Shown one piece after another: positions 1 to 6,194 of a stretch of DNA of 11,001 nt. The translations under genes were made by a program, and so were the position numbers. The DNA lies in NCBI GenBank assembly GCA_040757655.1, contig JBFLWV010000030.1, forward strand, positions 1 through 11,001, read 5' to 3'. Each line of letters opens with the position of its first letter. Positions within the stretch are counted from its first letter, which is position 1. This stretch comes from 2-02-FULL-49-11 sp040757655. GTDB lineage: Bacteria; Patescibacteriota; Patescibacteriia; 2-02-FULL-49-11. Below the pieces are notes generated by a model, which did no database searches, was not told the DNA's origin, and saw only the letters and a list, made by a program, of their open reading frames with translations.

Positions 1-136
1 TTTTTTAGGCATAGGATGGATCAAAATCAGTCTGTAAACAGAGACAATTAACCGTTTTTATCCAATCTATACCTAAGATGAGCCAAAGTTCAATTATTAA
101 AAAGCGCTATTATCGGTACGCTACCGAATAAAGTTT
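1..136. other. AT-rich stretch with no gene seen; small hairpin at 113-127
   Basis: No reading frame here looks like a protein. The one structure I see is a perfect six-pair hairpin, TCGGTA (113-118) and TACCGA (122-127), with a three-base loop. It could be part of the 3' end of a gene left of the window or of the cysS transcript, but the sequence does not decide this. Confidence 0.3.
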
Positions 137-170
137 TCAAAAAATTAAAACTCCCCTTAGGTGAGAGGAG
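137..170 (-). terminator. Probable intrinsic terminator of cysS
   Basis: Read on the minus strand, arms CTCCTC (170-165) and GGGGAG (156-151) form a six-pair stem with one mismatch around an eight-base loop. A T-rich stretch follows (150-137, TTTTAATTTTTTGA). It lies 28 bases past the cysS stop codon, the right place for a Rho-independent terminator. The stem is short and imperfect. The arms resemble the TTCTCC/GGAGAA palindromes found inside cysS, so it may be a degenerate member of that repeat family. Confidence 0.5.
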
Positions 171-197
171 AAATGTTAAGCTAGACTCGTTATATCC

Positions 198-1736
198 CTA
201 TTTCTGTTTGACTATTTGTCCTTCAGAAGTATCTTCAATGATATAACCTTTCGTGTGGAGAACTGTGCGCAATTCGTCTGCTTCGGCGAATTTTTTTTGT
301 GCGCGTAATTGTTCGCGCTGTCTCATAAGTTCTTGCATGTCTTTCGGTAGATCATCAATTTCAATCTTTTTGCTCACCGCCTGCGCAAGGTTGAGGCCTA
401 AGATTTTATCGAATTTGAGAAGGCTCGCTTTTTTCGCGCTCGCAGGATAGTCAGATTTTACCAGTTCCCAAACGATGGAGAGCGCTTGTGGTATGTTCAG
501 ATCATCGTTGACGGCATCCATAAAACGCTGTTCATATTCTGCGCAACCAATACCGAAACCCTCTCTTTTATTCTCCCCCTTTTTAGGGGGAGAAATTATT
601 GATTGTTTATTCTCCTCATCTTTAGGGGGAGAACCTTGAAGATACGAAGCAGCGAGTTCGGTTAGTTTTTCTAACGACGTCTGTGCAGCGTCGAGCGCTT
701 CATATGAGAAGTTCAGCTTTTGCCGGTAGTGCGCTGAAAAAGTGAAGTAGCGATAGGCGAGGGGATCGTAACCTTTATCGATAAGGGATTGCAGGCGCAG
801 AAGGTTGCCTTCGGACTTTCCCATTCTTCCCTCGTTGATTTGCAAGAATTCTCCATGCACCCACCAGTGTACGAAAGGTTTGCCAGTTGATGCTTCTGCT
901 TGTGCGATTTCATTGGTGTGATGGACCGGTATATGGTCGATACCGCCGGCATGGATGTCGAACGTTTCTCCTAAGTATTTCATGCTCATGGCAGAGCACT
1001 CGATATGCCAGCCTGGAAATCCGACACCCCAGGGGGAAGGCCATTCCATCTGCCTCGCAGGCGCGGATTTGCGCAGATGAAACGCAGATTCACGCGGATC
1101 GACACCCTCTCTTTTATTCTCCCCCTTTTTATGGGGAGAACTTAAGGGAGAAAACTTCCAGAGAGCAAAATCAGTAGGGTGTTTCTTCCCCTTCACCATT
1201 TCAATTCTTGCCCCTGCTTTTAAGCCTTCAATATCAAGGCGTGCGAGTTTTCCGTAGGAGGAAAATTTTGAAGTGTCAAAATACACGCCATCGTCAATCA
1301 GGTACGTGAAACCTTTTTGTTCCAGTTTTTGAATAAGTTCAATCTGTTCTTGTATGTGGTCGGTTGCCTTGCACCAGATGTTCGGTTCAATGATATGTAA
1401 GCGTTTCAAATCATCCTTAAACGCATCAGTATAAAAAGCAGCTATTTCCCATACGGTCTTTTTTTCGCGCCGTGCGCCTTTTACCATTTTATCTTCACCT
1501 TCGTCCGCATCAGACGTTAAGTGCCCCACGTCCGTAATATTCATGACGTGGTTTACTTGATAACCGTTTTCCATGAGGACTCGCTTGAGGATATCTTCCG
1601 TGAGGTAAGTTCTTAAATTACCAATGTGCGCGTAATCGTACACGGTAGGGCCGCAGGCGTAAAAACCCACCTGAGGTGGATGGAGGGGCTTAAATTCTTC
1701 TTTGCGGCGAGTCAGAGTGTTGAATAGAAACAACAT
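198..1736 (-). CDS. cysS: Cysteinyl-tRNA synthetase with two repeat-derived insertions
   Basis: This class I aminoacyl-tRNA synthetase charges tRNA-Cys in the cytoplasm. Signatures (ATG numbering): FYACGPTVYD with the zinc-ligand Cys near residue 28, the HIGH-type motif HIGN at 37-40, GWHIECSAM with the second zinc Cys at 247, HHTNEIAQ supplying further ligands, and the KMSKS-type loop RMGKSEGN at 304-311. I chose ATG 1736 (512 residues). The frame opens at a TTG at 1748, but that lies in a dispersed repeat and adds only four residues. No clear Shine-Dalgarno is present. The protein is about 50 residues longer than the E. coli enzyme. The excess sits in two places: residues about 197-228, just before the QMEWPSPWG segment, and about 368-397, between the catalytic core and the C-terminal helical domain. 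Both are encoded by repeat DNA. Every catalytic motif is intact, so the enzyme is probably functional. Confidence 0.96.
   Translation of the reverse strand: MLFLFNTLTRRKEEFKPLHPPQVGFYACGPTVYDYAHIGNLRTYLTEDILKRVLMENGYQVNHVMNITDVGHLTSDADEGEDKMVKGARREKKTVWEIAAFYTDAFKDDLKRLHIIEPNIWCKATDHIQEQIELIQKLEQKGFTYLIDDGVYFDTSKFSSYGKLARLDIEGLKAGARIEMVKGKKHPTDFALWKFSPLSSPHKKGENKREGVDPRESAFHLRKSAPARQMEWPSPWGVGFPGWHIECSAMSMKYLGETFDIHAGGIDHIPVHHTNEIAQAEASTGKPFVHWWVHGEFLQINEGRMGKSEGNLLRLQSLIDKGYDPLAYRYFTFSAHYRQKLNFSYEALDAAQTSLEKLTELAASYLQGSPPKDEENKQSIISPPKKGENKREGFGIGCAEYEQRFMDAVNDDLNIPQALSIVWELVKSDYPASAKKASLLKFDKILGLNLAQAVSKKIEIDDLPKDMQELMRQREQLRAQKKFAEADELRTVLHTKGYIIEDTSEGQIVKQK
546..635 (-). repeat. Palindromic repeat insertion 2 inside cysS (two units)
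   Basis: Two palindromic units lie here. The first (558-594) has perfect nine-base arms TTCTCCCCC (571-579) and GGGGGAGAA (586-594) around a six-base loop. The second (609-633) is degenerate, with arms TTCTCC and GGAGAA around a longer centre. Both are read in the same frame, giving SPPKKGENKREG and SPPKDEENKQS. The 37-base segment 558-594 matches 1104-1140 at 36 of 37 positions. The insert falls between the CysS catalytic core and the C-terminal helical region, where a loop could tolerate it. Confidence 0.85.
1053..1148 (-). repeat. Composite repeat insertion 1 inside cysS
   Basis: Two different repeats are joined here. Positions 1104-1140 are the second near-identical copy of the 37-base palindromic unit seen at 558-594 (one mismatch), read in the same frame as SSPHKKGENKREG. 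Positions 1061-1100 contain four CGCRGAT units (CGCGGAT, CGCAGAT, CGCAGAT, CGCGGAT) starting at 1062, 1072, 1083 and 1093, so the spacing is 10-11 bases. The latter resembles CGCAGATT/CGCGGATT dispersed repeats that I recall from many environmental bacterial genomes. The total insert is about 32 codons, with no stop in the CysS frame. Confidence 0.82.
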
Positions 1737-1740
1737 AAAA

Positions 1741-1845
1741 ATTTTCAATTCTCAATTTCCAATCAATGTCCCAATGTCTCAATTTTCAAATGTTTGAATC
1801 ATTGCTACATTGAAAATTGATTGAAAATTGTTAGTTGAAAATTGA
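1741..1845. repeat. AT-rich palindromic intergenic repeat, copy A
   Basis: This fills essentially the whole gap between corA and cysS. It opens with ATTTTCAAT and CTCAATTTCC and closes with several TTGAAAATTG motifs that are inverse complements of the left side, so it can fold into a long AT-rich hairpin. It aligns with copy B (3380-3494) along nearly its full length, including the shared core CCCAATGT, TCAA and GTTTG. Its right edge abuts the corA stop codon (1846-1848). Its left edge is five bases upstream of the cysS ATG. Confidence 0.82.
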
Positions 1846-2769
1846 TCACAGCCACTTCCGTCGCTTGAAGAAAATGAACATGAAGATGCCTACCATAGCC
1901 ATGCCGCTGACAATATACCAAAATCCTGCAGGATGATTGGTGAGTGGAATGTATTCAGTACGCATGCTAAAAATCGTGGCGATGAGCGTGAGGGGGAATA
2001 CGATGACGGCAAACGCGGTCAGTACGCGCATGGCGAGGTTCGAGCGCGTGTTGATGAGTGACGCGTGCGCGTCGTGCATGGCGTTGACCGTGTCTTGGTA
2101 ATTCGCGAGGGTGTCCCAAATTTCTTTGGTATGGTCTATAAGCCCTTCAAAGTAAGTGCGGAATTTATGCGTGGGAGGAAGCGTGGATGATTCAATCAAC
2201 TTCTGGATAACGTATTTATGCGCTTGCATGATCTTTCTGAAGTTCACGATGTTTCGTTTCAGGATGAGTATTTCTGAAATGACGTTGTCTCTATGGTCAT
2301 CAGAGAGGATGTTCCCTTCCACGGCGTCAATATCGAGCGACACATGGTTGAGCATAGGGTAGGTGGAAAGTAGGAGACGGTTCAAGAGTTCATAGAGGAG
2401 ACTGGGAATGCTCTCGCTCATGTGATTGGTGCGCGCTTGGAGGTCTCGTTGGCATTGATCAAAAAATTCAATAATGGTCGGATGGCGGTTGTCGTGGATC
2501 GTGATGAGGTAATTTGATCCGATGAAGAAGTCAATTTCTACCGGTTCAATTCTGCGTGTTTCCCTATTGTAGATGGGGAATTGAAGGATCAGAAATGTGT
2601 ATTCCGGGTAGATGGCGATTTTTGGACGCTGGATGGGCGGGAAGCAGCTTTTTAGGTCCAGAGGGGAGAAGCTAAATTCTTCGGAAAGCATTTCCATTTC
2701 CGCATTGCTAAAGCGGGGGATATCAATCCACCTCATCTTCTTTGTTTTACTGACATTGACGTGGAGCAT
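1846..2769 (-). CDS. corA: CorA-family divalent metal transporter with variant signature (SMR for GMN)
   Basis: CorA proteins are pentameric inner-membrane channels that import Mg2+ or Co2+, or sometimes export metals. The sequence has the family layout: an N-terminal cytoplasmic alpha/beta domain (WIDI near residue 14, then RPKIAIYPEYTFLILQFPIY), a long helical stalk (about 110-245), two C-terminal membrane helices (about 249-269 and 283-301) and a basic KRRKWL tail. The signature after TM1, normally YGMN, reads FSMR here (residues 267-270, codons 1960-1971). I chose ATG 2769 (307 residues) because GAGG lies 11 bases upstream and the divergent -10 box at 2804-2809 would start transcription near 2797. 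An in-frame ATG at 2802 would give 318 residues and remains possible. The gene is separated from cysS by one AT-rich repeat and may be co-transcribed with it. Confidence 0.88.
   Translation of the reverse strand: MLHVNVSKTKKMRWIDIPRFSNAEMEMLSEEFSFSPLDLKSCFPPIQRPKIAIYPEYTFLILQFPIYNRETRRIEPVEIDFFIGSNYLITIHDNRHPTIIEFFDQCQRDLQARTNHMSESIPSLLYELLNRLLLSTYPMLNHVSLDIDAVEGNILSDDHRDNVISEILILKRNIVNFRKIMQAHKYVIQKLIESSTLPPTHKFRTYFEGLIDHTKEIWDTLANYQDTVNAMHDAHASLINTRSNLAMRVLTAFAVIVFPLTLIATIFSMRTEYIPLTNHPAGFWYIVSGMAMVGIFMFIFFKRRKWL
1960..1968 (-). other. CorA selectivity-signature site reading Ser-Met-Arg
   Basis: The codons AGC ATG CGT occupy the place of the Gly-Met-Asn triplet that lines the periplasmic pore mouth and binds hydrated Mg2+ in characterised CorA proteins. 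Ser for Gly is mild. Arg for Asn puts a positive charge at the ion entrance. Confidence 0.8.
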
Positions 2770-2803
2770 GGGATAATTACCCTCATCGATTACCTTATTC
2801 ATT

Positions 2804-2818
2804 ATTGTATGGTAAAAT
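2804..2818. promoter_or_regulatory. Divergent promoter region with adjoining -10 elements
   Basis: On the plus strand TGGTAAAAT (2810-2818) is an extended -10 box that would start transcription near 2825, 25 bases before the small-protein ATG at 2850. On the minus strand TACAAT (2809-2804) is a -10 match that would start transcription near 2797, 28 bases before the preferred corA ATG. Neither side has a good -35. The two boxes are adjacent, so polymerase binding in the two directions should be mutually exclusive. Confidence 0.45.
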
Positions 2819-2849
2819 AGAGGATAAGTACATACTCACAGCTTTCTCT

Positions 2850-3350
2850 ATGGTGCAAAATAAGCGTGTCCTTGAGGATGAACAGGGGCCGATGCAAGAG
2901 GCGCCGGGCGTTTTCTTGCCTGGTGCAGAGCGGGACGTGGTGAGGGAAGGAAGAGAGAAGCCCGTGGAAAGAGTGATGAAGGAGCGCCCTGGGCAAGAGC
3001 AGGAGATGCCACAGGCAGGATCCCCTTTCGCCGTTTCTGCTGCACCGGCCGTATTGCCCGTTAAGTCTGCCCAATATCAGCGCATAGAGTCTATTTTGGA
3101 AGAAGATCTGGGCGACCTCTATTTTCAGATGGACGAAGCGCACCGCAAGCTGTTCAAGGAAGAGGGAGAGAAGGCCGTGCGGGAGATTGACCGTTTGATT
3201 TCGGCTGCAAAGGTCACGGTTGCGAGAGTATTGTATCTGATACGGAGATGGCTCATGCTCATTCCCGGTGTCAATAAATTTTTCTTGGAGCAGGAAGCGA
3301 AAATTAAAACGGACAAGGTGATGAAAATCATTCATGAGAAATCCCAATGA
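2850..3350 (+). CDS. Small conserved helical protein paired with a conjugation-type ATPase; function unknown
   Basis: I recognise the C-terminal part only as a conserved uncharacterised protein of CPR genomes. The protein has 166 residues. Residues 1-70 are charged and rich in Glu, Arg, Pro and Gln, probably disordered. Residues 75-166 are helical: an amphipathic stretch (EEDLGDLYFQMDEAHRKLF), then a hydrophobic and basic helix (about 119-146, ARVLYLIRRWLMLIPGVNKFF) and a charged end (LEQEAKIKTDKV). The helix containing IRRWLMLIPGVNKFFLEQEAKIK looks like a membrane-peripheral or hairpin helix rather than a clean membrane span. There is no signal peptide. I took ATG 2850. The frame is open from TTG 2805, but that start would lie inside the promoter. 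The gene sits directly upstream of the membrane-anchored ATPase, separated only by a repeat. A role as partner or adaptor of that ATPase is inferred from position. Confidence 0.75.
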   Translation: MVQNKRVLEDEQGPMQEAPGVFLPGAERDVVREGREKPVERVMKERPGQEQEMPQAGSPFAVSAAPAVLPVKSAQYQRIESILEEDLGDLYFQMDEAHRKLFKEEGEKAVREIDRLISAAKVTVARVLYLIRRWLMLIPGVNKFFLEQEAKIKTDKVMKIIHEKSQ

Positions 3351-3379
3351 CCAAACCCCAATGCCCAATCAAAGTAAAA

Positions 3380-3494
3380 TTTTCAATGCTCAATTTCCAA
3401 TTTTCAATCAATGCCCCAATGTTTCAATTATCAAACGTTTGCATTATTGGTCAATTGAAAATTATTTGAAAATTGATGTTTGAAAATTGAAAAT
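3380..3494. repeat. AT-rich palindromic intergenic repeat, copy B
   Basis: This is homologous to copy A (1741-1845) in the same chromosomal orientation, with a seven-base insertion near the left end and scattered substitutions. It begins ATTTTCAAT, CTCAATTTCC and ends with repeated TTGAAAATTG motifs that pair with the left side. A further CCAATG-rich lead-in (3344-3374) may belong to it and would include the stop codon of the upstream gene. The downstream frame is open into the repeat from a TTG at 3480. Relative to transcription the two copies have opposite orientation. Confidence 0.82.
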
Positions 3495-3503
3495 TATCAA
3501 TGT

Positions 3504-6068
3504 ATGTTCACTTCCTCGCTTTCTCAGTTTATAGCTCCCTACGTTGCAGCAGTAGCATTCTTGCTACTTTTCTTTTTAGGGGTTGCCATCCTGCGTCGCA
3601 TGTTGCGAAAGGGGAGCAGGTTGCCACAGGCGTTCCAGAAGAAGGTGCTCTTGGTGACACTGCCCAAGGAAGTGTTCCACGGAGAAGAAAAGCAGCAGGA
3701 GACGAGTGAATTGATAAAAGAGAAAATCGCGATTGCAGAATCACTATGGAATTCCATTGGAGGTTTAAGAGTGCACCGGAGCATTCATACCTGGCTTTTT
3801 GGCCGTGAAGACCATGTATCTCTTGAGGTGGTGGCACACGGGGGTTTGATCTCTTTTTATATCGCCGTGCCGCAGTATCTCGAACGTTATCTTGAGCAGC
3901 AAATTCATGCGCAGTATCCGGATGCGTCAGTTGAGGAAGTGGAGGATTATAACATTTTTTCCCCGCAGGGCGTCATTGCGAGCGCCTATGTGCGCCTGAA
4001 TCGTGAATATATTTTTCCTATAAAAACGTACCGAAAGGTTGACGGCGATCCGTTCGTCGCAATACTCAATTCACTTTCCAAATTAACTCCTGAAGACGGT
4101 GCTGCGGTGCAGATCATCGTGCGTTCTGCGCATAAGCGTTGGCACCGCTGGGGCGCGAAAGTTGCCCAGGAGATGCAACAGGGGAGGAAATTAAAAGAAG
4201 CCTTAAAACGCGGGAATAGGATGTTCTGGCTCTATTCGATACGCCATTCAACTGGCAAAGCCATCACTGAAATCGCGGGTGCAGCATATTCAGGCAAGAC
4301 GCGCACAGAACGTGATAGGGAGAAAAAGCGCCTTGGTATACAGGAAAAAGAACCCTATCGCCTTTCTCCCATGGAAGAGGAATTGGTGAAAGGACTGGAG
4401 GAAAAATCATCGAGAGCGGGTATGGATGTTACCATACGCGTGGTGGTGTCATCGTTGGACGCAGGAAGGGCTCAATTACTCCTCCAAAACATCACCAATT
4501 CATTCGCTCAATATAATGTATACCAATACGGGAATGGTTTTCGGGCTGCGGGGAAGGGGAGCGCGCCGAATGTTATTCGTGATTTTATCTACCGGAATTT
4601 CAGCGAGCGGTATTCATACGTGTTAAATACCGAAGAACTGGCAAGTATCTACCATTTCCCGCTCCCCAAGACCGAAACGCCGAATATACGATGGCTGTCC
4701 TCACGCCGCGCCCCGCCACCCTCGAACATGCCGCAAGACGGCATCATCCTTGGCCACTGCCCCTACCGCGGCATTGATACGATCGTGCGTATGCTACCGG
4801 AGGATCGCCGGCGCCATATCTACATTATCGGTATGACTGGTTCCGGAAAATCAGTGCTTATGTCTGAAATGGCCAAGCAAGATATCCTTGCAGGAAGGGG
4901 AGTAGGGATTATCGATCCCCACGGCGGACTTGTGGAAGATGTGCTTGCGTGTGTACCTAAAGAGCGCGCGGATGATGTGGTGCTTTTTGAACCTGCAGAC
5001 ATGGACCGTCCCATGGGGCTTAATATGCTCGAGGCAAAAACCGAGGAGCAGAAAGATTTTGCCGTGCAAGAAATGGTGGAGATTTTCTATAAGCTGTTTC
5101 CTCCGGAAATGATAGGACCCATGTTTGAACACAATATGCGCAATGTGATGCTCACCCTCATGTCTGACCTTGAGAGTCCCGGAACCATCGCGGAGATCCC
5201 GCGCATGTTCACTGACACTGAATTTCAAAAAAAATGGATAGCGAAACTCAAAGACCCCGTCGTGAGGGCGTTTTGGGAAAAGGAAATGGCAAAAACCACT
5301 GATTTCCACAAATCGGAAATGCTTGGCTACCTGATTTCAAAAGTGGGGAGATTTGTGGAAAATACCATGATGCGCAACATTATTGGTCAGACCCGGTCCG
5401 GTTTTGACGTGCAGGAAATTATGAATAAACAGAAAATACTCCTCGTGAACCTTTCCAAGGGGCAGGTGGGGGAGGTAAATTCGTCCCTGCTGGGTCTTAT
5501 CATTGTGTCAAAACTTCAGATGGCTGCATTTGCGCGCGCCAGGCTTCCGGAAGCGGAACGAAAAGATTTCTTCCTCTATATTGATGAGTTTCAAAATTAT
5601 ACAACCCCTTCTATTGCAACAATCCTCTCGGAAGCAAGGAAATATCGTCTGAACCTTACGCTTGCGCACCAGTATCTCGGGCAGCTGGTGGACAAACAAG
5701 ATACGAAAATTCGCGATGCGGTACTCGGGAACGTGGGCTCAATTGTCGCGTTCCGCATCGGCGTGGAGGACGCGGAGATTATGGCAAAGGAGTTTGCGCC
5801 TGTCTTTGGCGAGTACGACGTAGTGAACATTGATCGTTATAACGCCTATATCCGTCTTCTCATCCACAATACGGCATCCCGTGCATTCAGCATGACCACG
5901 TATCCGCCGACCGTGGGCGATATCAAGATCGCATCTACCATCAGGGAGCTTTCACGCTTAAAATACGGACGCGACCGATTGATTGTTGAATCAGAGATCC
6001 TCGAGCGTACCCAACTCGGAGAAGCGTCAAAACCAGCAGATACTGCAAGCATTGAGAGGACGCTATGA
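3504..6068 (+). CDS. Membrane-anchored VirB4/TraG/HerA-like ATPase (type IV secretion or DNA translocation)
   Basis: This P-loop motor of the FtsK/HerA/VirB4-TraG group would energise transfer of DNA or protein across the envelope. Numbering from ATG 3504 (854 residues): one N-terminal membrane helix at about 12-30 followed by basic RRMLRKGSR, so the bulk is cytoplasmic; an N-terminal domain of about 400 residues without motifs that I recognise; Walker A GMTGSGKS at 443-450; DPHGG at 471-475, typical of TraG/TraD-like ATPases; Walker B FFLYIDEF at 689-696; and LAHQYLGQL at about 720-728, the motif following Walker B in this family. The frame opens at TTG 3480 inside a repeat, so I preferred the ATG just before the membrane helix. 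There is no Shine-Dalgarno. No other VirB genes are visible nearby. CPR genomes commonly carry such stand-alone ATPases; conjugation, DNA uptake and pilus function all remain open. Confidence 0.85.
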   Translation: MFTSSLSQFIAPYVAAVAFLLLFFLGVAILRRMLRKGSRLPQAFQKKVLLVTLPKEVFHGEEKQQETSELIKEKIAIAESLWNSIGGLRVHRSIHTWLFGREDHVSLEVVAHGGLISFYIAVPQYLERYLEQQIHAQYPDASVEEVEDYNIFSPQGVIASAYVRLNREYIFPIKTYRKVDGDPFVAILNSLSKLTPEDGAAVQIIVRSAHKRWHRWGAKVAQEMQQGRKLKEALKRGNRMFWLYSIRHSTGKAITEIAGAAYSGKTRTERDREKKRLGIQEKEPYRLSPMEEELVKGLEEKSSRAGMDVTIRVVVSSLDAGRAQLLLQNITNSFAQYNVYQYGNGFRAAGKGSAPNVIRDFIYRNFSERYSYVLNTEELASIYHFPLPKTETPNIRWLSSRRAPPPSNMPQDGIILGHCPYRGIDTIVRMLPEDRRRHIYIIGMTGSGKSVLMSEMAKQDILAGRGVGIIDPHGGLVEDVLACVPKERADDVVLFEPADMDRPMGLNMLEAKTEEQKDFAVQEMVEIFYKLFPPEMIGPMFEHNMRNVMLTLMSDLESPGTIAEIPRMFTDTEFQKKWIAKLKDPVVRAFWEKEMAKTTDFHKSEMLGYLISKVGRFVENTMMRNIIGQTRSGFDVQEIMNKQKILLVNLSKGQVGEVNSSLLGLIIVSKLQMAAFARARLPEAERKDFFLYIDEFQNYTTPSIATILSEARKYRLNLTLAHQYLGQLVDKQDTKIRDAVLGNVGSIVAFRIGVEDAEIMAKEFAPVFGEYDVVNIDRYNAYIRLLIHNTASRAFSMTTYPPTVGDIKIASTIRELSRLKYGRDRLIVESEILERTQLGEASKPADTASIERTL

Positions 6069-6194
6069 TACGGTTTAGAGGTAAAGGTTAGGAAGCCCGT
6101 TTGGTGAGGAGGTTAGGTCAGACGTTACCCGTGCAACCCTAAACGATACCAGCCTCTTTACCCTTACCCACAAACTCTCAACTAAACAGAATTC
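6069..6194. other. Structured intergenic spacer of unknown role
   Basis: The left half is purine-rich and the right half pyrimidine-rich. Complementary pieces include GTTTAG (6073-6078) with CTAAAC (6139-6144), and GGTAAAG (6080-6086) with CTTTACC (6156-6162). GGTTAGG occurs twice (6086-6092 and 6111-6117). The two pairings cross, so they could form alternatives or a pseudoknot. No U-tract follows, so it is not a simple terminator. It could be another dispersed repeat family or a leader structure. Confidence 0.35.

Noticed and set aside
1737..1748. TTG at 1748 as the cysS start
   Set aside because: It lies in the dispersed repeat and adds only four residues; ATG 1736 fits the usual distance to the FYACGPTVYD motif.
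2802..3368. 188-codon open frame on the minus strand opposite the small helical protein
   Set aside because: Its residues are His/Arg/Leu-rich without protein character, and the plus-strand frame has the family-like C-terminal part.
3480..3503. TTG at 3480 as the ATPase start
   Set aside because: It is inside repeat copy B and would encode repeat-derived KIENYQC; the ATG at 3504 starts just before the membrane helix.
4851..5309. 152-codon minus-strand open frame inside the ATPase gene
   Set aside because: It overlaps the Walker A and DPHGG coding region and its residue content is typical of an antisense shadow.
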